Assembly: GCA_955652025.1 (NCBI GenBank) | Contig: CATPAO010000123.1 | Coordinates: forward strand, 1-25,516 | Direction of reading: 5' to 3' | Source: Casimicrobiaceae bacterium | GTDB lineage: Bacteria; Pseudomonadota; Gammaproteobacteria; Burkholderiales; Casimicrobiaceae | DNA: 25,516 bases | Shown: piece by piece, positions 6,725 through 15,135 of the stretch | Numbering within the stretch: the stretch's first letter is position 1 | Layout of the letters: every line of letters starts with the position of its first letter | The notes under the pieces: generated by a model | What the model was told of the DNA's origin: nothing | What the model saw: the letters and a program-made list of their open reading frames with translations, nothing else | Database searches by the model: none | Program-made: the position numbers and the translations under genes

Positions 6725-7900
6725 ATGAAGACCACGAGACGTCACGCGCTGTTGCTCGCTGCGGCGACGTTGCTGCTGCCGGCCGCGCCGGCCTTCGCGC
6801 AGGCCGACACTGTCAAGATCGGCCTGATCCTGCCGTTGACCGGAGCGTTCGCGTCGACGGGGCGCCAGATCGAAGCGGCCGCCCGGCTGTACATGCAGCA
6901 AAACGGGTCGATAGTCGCCGGCAAGAAGATTGAGCTGATCGTCAAGGACGACACCGGAGCGCCCGACATCGCCAAGCGTCTCGCGCAGGAGCTCGTCAAC
7001 GACAAGGCGGCGATCCTCGCCGGCTTCGGCCTGACCCCGATCGCGATGGCGGTCGCGCCGATTGCGACGCAGGCGAAAGTGCCGGAGGTCGTGATGGCGG
7101 CGGGGACGTCGTCGATCACCGAAGCCTCGCCCTACGTGGTGCGCTCGAGCTTCACGGTGGCGCAGTCGGTGGTGCCGATGGCCGAGTGGGCGGCGAAAAA
7201 CGGCATGAAGAAAGTCGTGACGATCGTCTCCGATTTCGCGCCTGGCCTCGACGCCGAGAAGGTGTTCAGCGAGAGCTTCGCGAAGGCCGGCGGCAAGGTC
7301 GACAACGTCCGCGTGCCGCTGCGCAATCCGGACTTCGCGCCGTTTCTGCAGCGCGCGGCGGACGAGAAGCCCGACGCGATCTTCGTCTTCGTGCCGTCGG
7401 GGGCCGGCACGCAGTTAATGAAGCAGTACGCCGAGCGTGGCTTGGACAAGTCGGGAATCCGGCTGATCGGCACCGGCGACATGACCGATGACGACATCCT
7501 GAACGACATGGGCGACGTCGCGCTCGGTGTGATCACCGCGCAGTTCTATTCGGCGGCGCATCCGAGCGCGGAGAACAAGGCTTTCGTCGATGCGTTCAAG
7601 AAAGCGAACAAGGGGATGCGCCCGAACTTCATGGCGGTCGGCGGTTACGACGGCATGCATCTGATCTACGAGGCGCTCAAGAAAACCAATGGTGCGACCG
7701 ACGGCGATGCGCTGGTCGGCGCGATGAAATCGCTCAATTGGGTGAGCCCACGCGGCCCGATTTCCATCGATCCGGCCACGCGCGACATCGTGCAGAACAT
7801 CTACGTGCGCAAGGTCGAGCGCGTCGGCGGCGAGCTTTATAACGTCGAATTCGCGACGATCCCGAACGTCAAGGACCCGATCAAAGCGGCGAAGCAGTGA
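6725..7900 (+). CDS. livK: ABC transporter periplasmic substrate-binding protein, branched-chain amino acid type
   Basis: A 391-residue periplasmic binding protein of the Leu/Ile/Val family (Peripla_BP_6). A signal peptide covers residues 1-25 (basic MKTTRRH, hydrophobic core, cleavage after PAFA). The mature protein starts VKIGLILPLTGAFASTGRQI, the typical opening of this family, and continues with IELIVKDDTGAPDIAKR, an ASP-like loop MAAGTSSITEASPYVVRSS, and a C-terminal domain with AVGGYDGMHLIYEAL. It delivers substrate to the LivHM permease encoded downstream. Members of this family bind branched-chain amino acids but also amides, urea or aromatic acids, so the true ligand cannot be told from the sequence. 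A GC hairpin follows at 7915-7932. Confidence 0.9.
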   Translation: MKTTRRHALLLAAATLLLPAAPAFAQADTVKIGLILPLTGAFASTGRQIEAAARLYMQQNGSIVAGKKIELIVKDDTGAPDIAKRLAQELVNDKAAILAGFGLTPIAMAVAPIATQAKVPEVVMAAGTSSITEASPYVVRSSFTVAQSVVPMAEWAAKNGMKKVVTIVSDFAPGLDAEKVFSESFAKAGGKVDNVRVPLRNPDFAPFLQRAADEKPDAIFVFVPSGAGTQLMKQYAERGLDKSGIRLIGTGDMTDDDILNDMGDVALGVITAQFYSAAHPSAENKAFVDAFKKANKGMRPNFMAVGGYDGMHLIYEALKKTNGATDGDALVGAMKSLNWVSPRGPISIDPATRDIVQNIYVRKVERVGGELYNVEFATIPNVKDPIKAAKQ

Positions 7901-7914
7901 CGGTCTCCTGAGGC

Positions 7915-7932
7915 GGGCCGCGGCTTCGGCCC
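7915..7932 (+). other. Intercistronic GC hairpin between livK and livH
   Basis: GGGCCG (7915-7920) pairs with CGGCCC (7927-7932) around a 6-nt loop. Only two Ts follow, so it is at best a partial terminator. Such hairpins after a binding-protein gene commonly stabilise its mRNA or reduce read-through, keeping the binding protein in excess over the permease. That role is inferred. Confidence 0.4.
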
Positions 7933-7943
7933 TTACTCCCAGC

Positions 7944-8798
7944 ATGCTGACGATCCTGTTCGACGGCATCGCCTACGGCATGCTGCTGTTCGTGCTGGCC
8001 GTCGGCCTGGCGGTCACGCTCGGGCTGATGAATTTCGTCAACCTCGCGCATGGTGCATTCGCGATGGGGGGCGGCTATCTGACCGTCGTGCTGATGAACC
8101 GCTACGGCGTGCCGTTCCTGGCGTGCCTGCCGGCCGCGTTCGTCGCGACGGCGTTTGCCGGGCTCGTGCTCGAGCGCACGCTCTATTCACGCGTCTACGG
8201 CCGCCCGCACCTCGATCACGTGCTGTTCTCCATCGGCCTCGTGTTCATGGCGGTCGCCGCAGTCGACTACGCGATGGGATCGCAGCAACAGATCGTGCGG
8301 TTGCCGTCGTGGCTGCAGGGACGCTTCGACGTGCAGGGCATCGGGGTCGGCCGTTACCGCGCATTTCTGATCGTCGTCTGCGGCGTGCTCGCCGTCGTCT
8401 TGCAGCTCGCGGTGTCGCGGACGCGATTCGGCAGCCGTTTGCGCGCCGCGGTCGACGATTCACGCGTGGCGCGTGGCCTCGGCATTCCGGTCAAGGCGAT
8501 CTTTGCGACAACGTTCGCCATCGGCTCGGGACTGGCCGGCCTGGGCGGCGCGCTTGGCGCCGAGATACTCGGGCTCGACCCGACGTTCCCGCTTAAATTC
8601 ATGATCTATTTCCTGATCGTGGTCGTCGTCGGCGGCGCGTCCAGCATCACCGGGCCGCTCGCCGCCGCGCTGATCCTCGGCATCGCGGACGTCGCCGGCA
8701 AGTATTACGTGCCGAAAATGGGTGCGTTCGTCATCTATACGCTGATGATCGCGATCCTGATCGTGCGGCCGCAGGGATTGTTCGCGAAACCGAGATGA
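7944..8798 (+). CDS. livH: Branched-chain amino acid ABC transporter permease LivH
   Basis: A 284-residue inner-membrane permease with about eight membrane segments. Family markers are GLAVTLGLMNFVNLAHGAF near the N-terminus, LERTLYSRVYGRPHLDHVLF, and the cytoplasmic EAA-like loop RFGSRLRAAVDDSRVARGLG, which contacts the ATPases. The C-terminal half carries VVVGGASSITGPLAAALILG and ends in RPQGLFAKPR, as usual for the family. It forms a heterodimer with LivM. It begins 43 nt after livK without a clear Shine-Dalgarno, and its stop overlaps livM by 4 nt (ATGA). Confidence 0.94.
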   Translation: MLTILFDGIAYGMLLFVLAVGLAVTLGLMNFVNLAHGAFAMGGGYLTVVLMNRYGVPFLACLPAAFVATAFAGLVLERTLYSRVYGRPHLDHVLFSIGLVFMAVAAVDYAMGSQQQIVRLPSWLQGRFDVQGIGVGRYRAFLIVVCGVLAVVLQLAVSRTRFGSRLRAAVDDSRVARGLGIPVKAIFATTFAIGSGLAGLGGALGAEILGLDPTFPLKFMIYFLIVVVVGGASSITGPLAAALILGIADVAGKYYVPKMGAFVIYTLMIAILIVRPQGLFAKPR

Positions 8799-9772
8799 CG
8801 GACGCGGGCGACGAGACGCGGCGGCGGCGCATCGCGGAGGCCGCGTTCTGGTCGCTCGCATTCGTGCTGGCATTCGTGTTGCCGCGTTATCACCTGATCG
8901 GCAACGAGATCGCGATCCTCGCGTTGTTCGCGCTGTCGCTCGATCTCGTCCTCGGTTACGCCGGCGTGGTATCGCTCGGCCATGCGGCGTTCTTCGGGCT
9001 CGGCGCGTACGTGGCCGGCCTGTGCGCGAAACATGTGACCGCCGATCCGCTGCAGGGCCTCGCCATCGCCGCGGCGGCGGCCGCGATCCTGGGTTTTGCG
9101 ACCAGCTTTCTCGTGCTCCGCGGCAGCGATCTGACGCGATTGATGGTGACGCTCGGTGTCGCGCTGCTGCTGGGCGAGATCGCCAATCGTGTGGCGTGGC
9201 TGACCGGCGGCGCCGACGGATTGCAAGGCATCGCGATGAAGCCGCTCGCGGGAATCTTCGCCTTCGACCTGCAGGGCCGAACCGCCTATGCGTACAGTCT
9301 TTGCGTGCTGTTCGTGCTGTTTCTCTGCGCGCGCCGGATCGTCGACGCACCGTTCGGGTGGTCGCTTCGCGCGATTCGCGACAATCCGCTCCGCGCGCAG
9401 GCGGTCGGCATTCCCGTCAATCGCCGATTGGTCGCCGTCTACACGCTGGCCGCCGTCTACGCGGGGATCGCGGGCGCGCTGCTCGCGCAAACGTCGCAAT
9501 TCGTTTCGCTCGATGTGCTTTCGTTCGAGCGCTCGGCGGACGTGCTGCTCGTGCTCGTCATCGGTGGGACCGGCTATCTCTACGGCGGCATCATCGGCGC
9601 GGTCTTGTTCAAGCTCGCGCAGGACGCGCTGTCGGGCCTGACGCCACAGTACTGGCATTTCTGGATCGGCTTGCTGCTGGTGGCGCTGGTCTTGCTCGGC
9701 CGCGAGCGCATCCACCGGCAAGTCGAGCGGCTGTGGGTCCGCGCTGCCGCCCCAGAGACCGAAACGATCTGA
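8795..9772 (+). CDS. livM: Branched-chain amino acid ABC transporter permease LivM
   Basis: A 325-residue permease partner of LivH. It shows the LivM markers LDLVLGYAGVVSLGHAAFFG, GADGLQGI and the cytoplasmic coupling loop GWSLRAIRDNPLRAQAVGIP, followed by YAGIAGALLAQTSQFVS. The C-terminal region VIGGTGYLYGGIIGAVLF and QYWHFWIG are also typical. It starts at an ATG overlapping the livH stop, and one base separates its stop from the livG ATG, so livH, livM and livG form one tightly packed transcript. Confidence 0.94.
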   Translation: MTDAGDETRRRRIAEAAFWSLAFVLAFVLPRYHLIGNEIAILALFALSLDLVLGYAGVVSLGHAAFFGLGAYVAGLCAKHVTADPLQGLAIAAAAAAILGFATSFLVLRGSDLTRLMVTLGVALLLGEIANRVAWLTGGADGLQGIAMKPLAGIFAFDLQGRTAYAYSLCVLFVLFLCARRIVDAPFGWSLRAIRDNPLRAQAVGIPVNRRLVAVYTLAAVYAGIAGALLAQTSQFVSLDVLSFERSADVLLVLVIGGTGYLYGGIIGAVLFKLAQDALSGLTPQYWHFWIGLLLVALVLLGRERIHRQVERLWVRAAAPETETI

Positions 9773-9773
9773 C

Positions 9774-10523
9774 ATGCCCGTCGCCCTCGAAACCGCGGGA
9801 CTCTCCAAGGCCTTCGGCGGTGTGATCGCCACGAACGGATTGTCGCTGCGTCTCGCGGAGGGCGCGCGCCACGCGCTGATCGGTCCGAACGGCGCCGGCA
9901 AGACGACGTTCGTCAATCTGCTGACCGGCGTGCTCGCACCGACGGCGGGACGGATATTCCTCTATGGCGAGGAGATCACCGGCATGGCGCCGTGGCGACG
10001 TGTGCGCCGCGGATTGGCGCGCACGTTTCAGGTCACGCAACTCTTCGCGGACATGACGCCGCGAGAAACGATCGGACTCGCGGTTGCCGAACGGCAGGGC
10101 GTGGGCGGCGATCCATGGCGGCCGGCGGGTTGGCGCGACATTGCGGTCGAGGTCGCCGCGATCGTCTCGCGCTTCGGTCTTGCCGACGTCATGGGCGAGC
10201 CCGCATCGAAGCTGCCCTACGGCAAGCGAAGGCTTTTAGAAATCGCCATCGCGTTCGCGTGCCGTCCGCGCGTTCTGCTGCTGGACGAGCCCGCCGCCGG
10301 CGTGCCCGAGGCGGAGCGGCAGCAGTTGCTCGCGACACTCGCGGCGCTGCCGCGTGACGTCACGGTGCTCTTGATCGAGCACGACATGGACCTGGTGTTC
10401 AGTTTCGCCGATCGCATTTCGGTGCTCGTGAACGGCGGCCTCTGCGCCGAAGGGTCGGCGGACGAGATTGCGAGCGACCCACGTGTACGCGCCGTTTATC
10501 TTGGGACGAGCACCGGTGCCTGA
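9774..10523 (+). CDS. livG: Branched-chain amino acid ABC transporter ATP-binding protein LivG
   Basis: A 249-residue ABC ATPase that powers the LivHM permease together with LivF. Walker A is GPNGAGKT (residues 37-44). The signature region is LPYGKRRLLEIA (from residue 147), the divergent form normal for LivG, in place of LSGGQ. Walker B is VLLLDEP with Asp171 and Glu172, and the H-loop is in LLIEHDMDLVFSFADRI. The insertion TFQVTQLFADMTPRET after the Q-loop position is characteristic of LivG. Its stop overlaps the likely GTG start of livF by 8 nt. Confidence 0.94.
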   Translation: MPVALETAGLSKAFGGVIATNGLSLRLAEGARHALIGPNGAGKTTFVNLLTGVLAPTAGRIFLYGEEITGMAPWRRVRRGLARTFQVTQLFADMTPRETIGLAVAERQGVGGDPWRPAGWRDIAVEVAAIVSRFGLADVMGEPASKLPYGKRRLLEIAIAFACRPRVLLLDEPAAGVPEAERQQLLATLAALPRDVTVLLIEHDMDLVFSFADRISVLVNGGLCAEGSADEIASDPRVRAVYLGTSTGA

Positions 10524-11250
10524 CCTGCTCGCGCTGTCGGGCGTCTGTGCCGGCTACGGCGAGGCGGTTGTCATCTCCGACATCGCACTGCGGTTGGCAC
10601 CCGGCGAAGCGCTCGCCGTGCTCGGACGCAACGGGACCGGCAAGACGACGCTGATCGACACGATAATCGGCGTCACGCGCCGGTTCGCCGGAACGATCGA
10701 GGTGGACGGGCACGACGTCTCGCGGGCGCCGCCGGAAGAGCGCGCGCGGGCGGGATTGGGCTGGGTGCCGCAGGAGCGCAACATTTTCAAGTCGCTCACC
10801 GTCCACGAAAACCTGACCGCGGTCGCGCAGGCGGGCGCTTGGTCGCCCGAGCGCGTCTACGCGATGTTCCCGGCGTTGCGCGAACGCCGCGCCCATCTGG
10901 GCGGCCAGCTCTCCGGCGGCGAGCAGCAAATGCTCGCGATCGCCCGCGCGCTGGTGCTGAATCCGAAAATCCTGCTGCTCGACGAGCCCACCGAAGGCCT
11001 GGCGCCGATCATCGCGGCCGAGGTGCTGCACACGCTCTCGCACCTGTTTACGGACGAGGGAATGGCGGGCATCGTCGTCGAGCGGTACGCGCAGAAAATT
11101 CTTCCCATCACCGATTTCGCGTTGATCCTCGAGCGCGGGTCGATCGTTCATGCGGCGCCAAGCCGGGAGCTCGCGGCCGACCACGCGACGCTCGAGCACT
11201 TTCTCGGCGTCACGAAGCGAATGGGACGGACCCGCACAGTGATAAGATGA
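10516..11250 (+). CDS. livF: Branched-chain amino acid ABC transporter ATP-binding protein LivF
   Basis: A 244-residue ABC ATPase, the second motor subunit of the importer. Walker A is GRNGTGKT (37-44), with the Q-loop in WVPQERNIF (Gln86), the signature LSGGEQQ (132-138), Walker B ILLLDEP (152-158) and the family motif TEGLAPII. The GTG at 10516 is chosen because LivF proteins normally begin with a few residues before the first strand (here [15 protein letters not shown]). An in-frame ATG at 10468 would add 16 residues deep inside livG. The canonical switch histidine after Walker B is not seen: the sequence reads IVVERYAQ, whereas many LivF proteins have VEQN/VEQ at this spot. The stop overlaps the ctaB ATG by 4 nt. 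Confidence 0.93.
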   Translation: MPDLLALSGVCAGYGEAVVISDIALRLAPGEALAVLGRNGTGKTTLIDTIIGVTRRFAGTIEVDGHDVSRAPPEERARAGLGWVPQERNIFKSLTVHENLTAVAQAGAWSPERVYAMFPALRERRAHLGGQLSGGEQQMLAIARALVLNPKILLLDEPTEGLAPIIAAEVLHTLSHLFTDEGMAGIVVERYAQKILPITDFALILERGSIVHAAPSRELAADHATLEHFLGVTKRMGRTRTVIR

Positions 11251-12179
11251 CAAGTTCATCGAGCGGTTCCCGCCCGGCTCGCAACGCGTTCCCGTCCATG
11301 ACCGCACTCGCGCTCGCTCCGCATCGTTTCCGCCAATTCCTCGCGTTGACCAAGCCGCGGGTCGTGTCGCTGATCGTGTTCACCGCGGTGATCGGCATGT
11401 TCTTGGCCGTGCCGGGTTTGCCTCCGGCGCACGCAGTCTTTTTCGGTACCGTGGGCATTGCGCTCGTCGCGGGCGCCGCGGCCGCGATCAATTGTCTGGT
11501 CGAGCAAAAGATCGACGCCGTGATGCAACGCACGCGGGGGAGGCCGTTGCCGCGCGGCCAGTTGTCGTCGCTACAGACGCTCGTGTTCGCGGGTGTCGTC
11601 GGCGCGTTCGGACTATGGGTGCTGTTCCGCTTCGTCAACCCGCTGACGATGTGGCTCACGTTCGCGACGTTCATCGGTTACGCGGTCGTCTATACGGTAC
11701 TGCTCAAGCCGGTGACCCCGCAGAACATCGTGATCGGCGGCGCCTCCGGTGCCATGCCGCCAATGCTGGGCTGGGCCGCGGTGACCAACGACATCGCGCC
11801 GGAAGCGTTGCTCCTATTCCTGATCATCTTCATCTGGACGCCGCCGCATTTCTGGTCGCTTGCGCTTTATCGCCGCGACGACTACGCGCGGGCGAAGCTG
11901 CCGATGCTGCCGGTCACGCACGGCGCGCGCTATACGCAGCTGCAAATCGTGCTGTATACGATCGCGCTGTTCGCGGCGACGCTGATGCCCTACGTGATTC
12001 GCATGAGCGGCCTGCCGTACCTATTGGCCGCCGTCGCGCTCGGTGCGACGTTCGTGACTTACGCCGTCAGGCTCTATCGCGGCTACTCGGACGCGCTGGC
12101 GCGGGCGACGTTCCGCTTCTCAATTCTCTACCTTGCGGCGCTGTTCTCCGCGCTGCTCGTCGACCACTATTGGCGATAG
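11247..12179 (+). CDS. ctaB: Protoheme IX farnesyltransferase (heme O synthase)
   Basis: This UbiA-family membrane enzyme (310 residues) transfers a farnesyl group to heme b to make heme O, the first step towards the heme a of the oxidase. The first polyprenyl-diphosphate/Mg site is [20 protein letters not shown], with the conserved N-x-x-x-D-x-x-M-x-R-T-x-x-R-P pattern. [14 protein letters not shown] opens the first helix, and [20 protein letters not shown] and PMLPVTHG mark the middle. About eight to nine membrane segments are present. The ATG at 11247 overlaps the livF stop (ATGA), suggesting translational coupling. An in-frame ATG at 11298 would give 293 residues, closer to many relatives, and cannot be excluded. 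The usual neighbour ctaA (heme A synthase) is not found in the window. Confidence 0.95.
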   Translation: MTSSSSGSRPARNAFPSMTALALAPHRFRQFLALTKPRVVSLIVFTAVIGMFLAVPGLPPAHAVFFGTVGIALVAGAAAAINCLVEQKIDAVMQRTRGRPLPRGQLSSLQTLVFAGVVGAFGLWVLFRFVNPLTMWLTFATFIGYAVVYTVLLKPVTPQNIVIGGASGAMPPMLGWAAVTNDIAPEALLLFLIIFIWTPPHFWSLALYRRDDYARAKLPMLPVTHGARYTQLQIVLYTIALFAATLMPYVIRMSGLPYLLAAVALGATFVTYAVRLYRGYSDALARATFRFSILYLAALFSALLVDHYWR

Positions 12180-12183
12180 CGCG

Positions 12184-12771
12184 GTGAAATCGTTGCGCGG
12201 AGTCGGCGTCGCGCTCGTCGCGATCGTGCTCGCGGCTTGCGGGCCCCACGGTTCAAAATTCCAGGCGTCCGATGTCACCGGCGCGTCGTTCGGCCGCGAT
12301 TTCGCGCTGACCGATCACAACGGCAAGCAACGCACGCTCGCCGATTTCCGCGGCAAGGCAGTCGTCGTATTCTTCGGTTACACGCAATGCCCCGACGTCT
12401 GTCCTACGACGCTCGCGGCGCTCGCCGAGACGATGAAGCAACTTGGGCCCGAAGCGGACCGTGTCCAGGTGCTGTTCGTGACCGTCGATCCCGAGCGTGA
12501 CACGCGCGAACTGCTCGCGCACTACGTGCCGGCGTTCGACCCGCGCTTCCTCGGCCTCCTCGGCGACGCCGACGCGACGGCGCGCGTGGCGAAGGAATTC
12601 AAGATCGTGTATCAAAAGCAGCCCGGAGCCTCGACCGGCAGTTACACGATGGATCATTCCGCCGGGACCTACATTTTCGACCCGCAGGGACGGCTGCGTC
12701 TGTTCGTCGGGCTGGCGCAGGGCCCCGATGTGTTCACGCACGATTTGCGCGAGCTTTTGAAAGCCGGTTGA
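12184..12771 (+). CDS. SCO1/SenC family copper chaperone, lipoprotein
   Basis: A 195-residue periplasmic thioredoxin-fold protein that delivers copper to the CuA site of subunit II or reduces its cysteines. A GTG start 4 nt after ctaB gives a lipoprotein signal (VKSLRGVGVA then a hydrophobic core and lipobox LAAC), with lipidated Cys19. The copper motif is CPDVC (Cys69, Cys73) and the third ligand is His158 in YTMDHSAGTYIFD. FVTVDPERDT is also typical. An in-frame ATG at 12133 inside ctaB would spoil the lipoprotein signal, so the GTG is preferred. This is the complete SCO of the cluster, unlike the histidine-lacking one at 6014. It requires a CuA subunit II as target, yet none adjoins ctaD. 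Confidence 0.94.
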   Translation: MKSLRGVGVALVAIVLAACGPHGSKFQASDVTGASFGRDFALTDHNGKQRTLADFRGKAVVVFFGYTQCPDVCPTTLAALAETMKQLGPEADRVQVLFVTVDPERDTRELLAHYVPAFDPRFLGLLGDADATARVAKEFKIVYQKQPGASTGSYTMDHSAGTYIFDPQGRLRLFVGLAQGPDVFTHDLRELLKAG

Positions 12772-12809
12772 CGCTCTCGAATCATCGAGTGAATTTCTGA
12801 CTCAGTGCG

Positions 12810-13196
12810 TTACTTGCGCCGTTCGATCAACTCGATTTTGTAACCGTCCGGATCCTGGACGAACGCGATCACCGTCGTTCCGCCTTTCACGGGACCCGCG
12901 TCGCGGGTGACGACTCCGCCCTTGGCTCGTACCGCGGCGCAGGTGGCCACCGCGTCGTCGACCTCGATCGCGATGTGGCCGTAGCCGGCGCCGAGATCGT
13001 ACTTCTCGACGCCGTAGTTGTAGGTAAGTTCGAGCACTGCGTGCTGCGCTTCGTCGCCGTAGCCGACGAACGCGAGCGTGTATTTCTGCTCGGGGCGGTC
13101 GGTCGTGCGAAGCACCGTCATCCCCATGATGTTCGTGTAGAAGTCGATCGACCGGGGAAGGTCGCCCACGCGCAGCATCGTGTGCAAAATTCTCAT
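12810..13196 (-). CDS. gloA: Lactoylglutathione lyase (glyoxalase I)
   Basis: This 128-residue metalloenzyme converts the hemithioacetal of methylglyoxal and glutathione to S-lactoylglutathione. The metal ligands fall exactly where they do in the E. coli nickel enzyme: His5, Glu56, His74 and Glu122. Markers are [62 protein letters not shown] and [13 protein letters not shown]. The short, nickel-type form lacks the insertions of the longer zinc enzymes. The start at 13196 is clear; the upstream extension of the frame runs antisense into the rubredoxin gene. It is 2 nt downstream of the rubredoxin stop, so the two are co-transcribed, converging on SCO1. Confidence 0.96.
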   Translation of the reverse strand: MRILHTMLRVGDLPRSIDFYTNIMGMTVLRTTDRPEQKYTLAFVGYGDEAQHAVLELTYNYGVEKYDLGAGYGHIAIEVDDAVATCAAVRAKGGVVTRDAGPVKGGTTVIAFVQDPDGYKIELIERRK

Positions 13197-13198
13197 CG

Positions 13199-13363
13199 CT
13201 ATATCTCGATCATTTCGAAGTCTTCCTTCCGCGCGCCGCATTCGGGGCAGGTCCAGTTCGGCGGCACCTCTTCCCATCTCGTCCCGGGCGCGATGCCTTC
13301 GTCCGGCGCGCCGGTGGCCTCGTCGTAGATCCAGCCGCAGATCAGGCACATGTATTTTTTCAT
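13199..13363 (-). CDS. Rubredoxin
   Basis: A 54-residue iron protein for one-electron transfer. The single Fe is held by Cys6 and Cys9 (CLICG) and Cys39 and Cys42 (CPECG). The sequence [20 protein letters not shown], then [14 protein letters not shown] and [14 protein letters not shown], matches standard rubredoxins in length and spacing. It lies divergent to thiD with 147 nt between them and directly precedes gloA. A rubredoxin next to thiD-thiE-hemL is a recurrent arrangement in betaproteobacteria. Its redox partner is not identifiable here. Confidence 0.96.
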   Translation of the reverse strand: MKKYMCLICGWIYDEATGAPDEGIAPGTRWEEVPPNWTCPECGARKEDFEMIEI

Positions 13364-13510
13364 TGCGTCGATTGCGGCCGAGGCGTCATAGGAAAAGGGC
13401 GCGCGAACCCGGCGCGGGACGAAATTCGGTTGGAGTAGAATTTGAAATTGTAGCAATCCTCACGCGGGAAGCGTTGACGTCGACGCGAATCGCCGCACGC
13501 GAGACCGCAG
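13364..13510. promoter_or_regulatory. Divergent promoter region between rubredoxin and thiD
   Basis: This 147-nt gap separates two divergent genes and so must hold both promoters. An AT-rich core lies at about 13420-13460. TAGAAT at 13436-13441 is a possible -10 box on the plus strand, without a convincing -35. I see no TPP riboswitch signature in the thiD leader. Confidence 0.35.
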
Positions 13511-14389
13511 ATGGCCGACGCGCCACCCGAAATCCCTCCGATCGTCCTGACGTTCGCCGGCTCGGATCCCACGAGCGGCGCCGGGCTGCAAGCCGACGTG
13601 CTGACGCTCGCCAGCATGGGCTGTCATCCGCTGTCGGTCGTCACGGCGCTCACCGTGCAGGACACCGCGGGCGTCGAGGGCGTGCTCGCGATCGATTCCG
13701 ACTGGGTCGCCGACCAGGCGCGCTGCCTGCTCGAGGACATGTCGGTCGACGCGATCAAGATCGGCGTGCTGGGCAGCGTCGAAAACATTACGGCGATCGC
13801 CGAAATTTTGTCCGACTATCCGGACGTGCCACTGGTGCTCGATCCCGTGCTCGCCTCGGGGCGCGGCGACGAACTCGCCAGCGACGACATGACGCACGCG
13901 ATGCGCGAGCTCTTGCTGCCGCACGTGACCGTACTCACGCCGAACAGCATGGAAGCGCGGCGCTTAGCCGACCGCGAGGAAGACGACGAGCCGACGCTGG
14001 CCGAGTGCGCGGAGCGGTTGATCGCCGCTGGATGTGCGCACGTGTTGATCACCGGCACGCACGAGGCAACGCCGCAGGTCGTGAACACGCTCTACGGCAA
14101 GAGCGGCGTGGTGCGGAACGATTCGTGGCCGCGACTTCCGGGAACGTTTCACGGTTCGGGCTGCACGCTGGCGGCCGCGATCGCGGCGATGCTCGCCAAC
14201 GGCCTCGCGTTGCCGGAAGCGGTGCGCGAGGCGCAGGAATACACGTGGCAGACGTTGCGCAAGGCATACCGGCTCGGCATGGGCCAATGGCTTCCCGATC
14301 GGATGTTCTGGGCGCGCGAGGAGGCCGACGCACGGTCCGACGATCCCGACGAGGCGGCGCGCGTCGCCAATGCCCGTGGCAGCCACTGA
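13511..14389 (+). CDS. thiD: Hydroxymethylpyrimidine / phosphomethylpyrimidine kinase
   Basis: A 292-residue ribokinase-fold enzyme that phosphorylates HMP and HMP-phosphate to HMP-diphosphate for thiamine synthesis. Markers are LTFAGSDPTSGAGLQADVLT near the N-terminus, TALTVQDTAGV, AIKIGVLGS, LDPVLASGRGDEL, TPNSMEARRL, and the anion-hole motif HGSGCTLAAAIAA with Cys218. The C-terminus carries an acidic tail (REEADARSDDPDEAARVA) beyond the usual end. It begins after GAGACCGCAG with only a weak Shine-Dalgarno and overlaps thiE by 20 nt. Together with ThiE it covers the coupling half of thiamine phosphate synthesis; thiC and thiG are not in the window. Confidence 0.95.
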   Translation: MADAPPEIPPIVLTFAGSDPTSGAGLQADVLTLASMGCHPLSVVTALTVQDTAGVEGVLAIDSDWVADQARCLLEDMSVDAIKIGVLGSVENITAIAEILSDYPDVPLVLDPVLASGRGDELASDDMTHAMRELLLPHVTVLTPNSMEARRLADREEDDEPTLAECAERLIAAGCAHVLITGTHEATPQVVNTLYGKSGVVRNDSWPRLPGTFHGSGCTLAAAIAAMLANGLALPEAVREAQEYTWQTLRKAYRLGMGQWLPDRMFWAREEADARSDDPDEAARVANARGSH

Positions 14390-15059
14390 CGGCGCACCGG
14401 CGCTTCGCCGCGCGCGGGCGCGGCGGCTTTGCGGGCTCTATGCACTGACACCCGATCTCGACGACACCGCGCTTCTCGTCGCCAAAGTGACCGCGGCGCT
14501 CGAGGGCGGTGCTTGCGCCGTCCAGTATCGCCACAAGTCCGCTTCCGACGCGTTGCGCCGCACGCAGGCGCAGGCACTCGCACGATTGCACGCAGCGCGC
14601 GGCGCGATTTACATCGTCAACGACGACCCCGCGCTGGCGGCAGCCGTCGGCGCCGACGGCGTTCATCTCGGCGCCGACGACGCTTCGATCGCCGCCGCGC
14701 GCGAATTGATCGGCGAGGATCGGCTGATCGGCGTCTCGTGTTATGGCGACTTGGCGCGGGCGCGCGATGCGGTCGCGCACGGCGCCGACTATGTCGCGTT
14801 CGGCAGTTTTTTCCCCTCGTCGACGAAGCCGGGGGCCCGCCGGGCCGACGTCGCGCTTTTGCCGGCCGCGCGTGTGCTCGGCGTGCCGGTGGTGGCGATC
14901 GGCGGCATCGATGCGGCCAACGCGCCGACGTTGATCGACGCCGGTGCCGACGCGGTCGCGGTCATCAGCGACGTCTTCGCGCACGACGACCTGCCCGTTA
15001 TTCGCGCCGCCGCGGCGGCGATTGCCGGTTGTTTCACTCCGCCTCGAGGACTTTCGTGA
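14370..15059 (+). CDS. thiE: Thiamine-phosphate synthase
   Basis: This 229-residue TIM-barrel enzyme joins HMP-diphosphate and thiazole phosphate to give thiamine phosphate. Markers are [27 protein letters not shown] (the V-Q-x-R-x-K site), [20 protein letters not shown] with LGADD (diphosphate and Mg binding), [35 protein letters not shown] and VAVISDVF. The order and spacing match the family. The ATG at 14370 overlaps the end of thiD by 20 nt; an in-frame GTG at 14376 is an alternative. HemL follows after 76 nt. Confidence 0.95.
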   Translation: MPVAATDGAPALRRARARRLCGLYALTPDLDDTALLVAKVTAALEGGACAVQYRHKSASDALRRTQAQALARLHAARGAIYIVNDDPALAAAVGADGVHLGADDASIAAARELIGEDRLIGVSCYGDLARARDAVAHGADYVAFGSFFPSSTKPGARRADVALLPAARVLGVPVVAIGGIDAANAPTLIDAGADAVAVISDVFAHDDLPVIRAAAAAIAGCFTPPRGLS

Positions 15060-15135
15060 GCGCCGCCGGGCCAAGGCGTGGTCGCTCCCCCTCCCGGGGC
15101 AGCGCAGCGGCGTTAGCCGCAAGCGTGGGGGTCCT

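Noticed and set aside
8735..9916. 393-codon minus-strand frame opposite livM
   Set aside because: Antisense shadow of livM with charged, low-information composition.
10200..10260. Apparently degenerate ABC signature in LivG (PYGKRR instead of LSGGQ)
   Set aside because: This divergent signature is normal for LivG proteins and is not a sign of inactivation.
13364..13510. TPP riboswitch upstream of thiD
   Set aside because: The thi-box core (CTGAGA with a matching ACCTGA-type partner) is not present in this leader.
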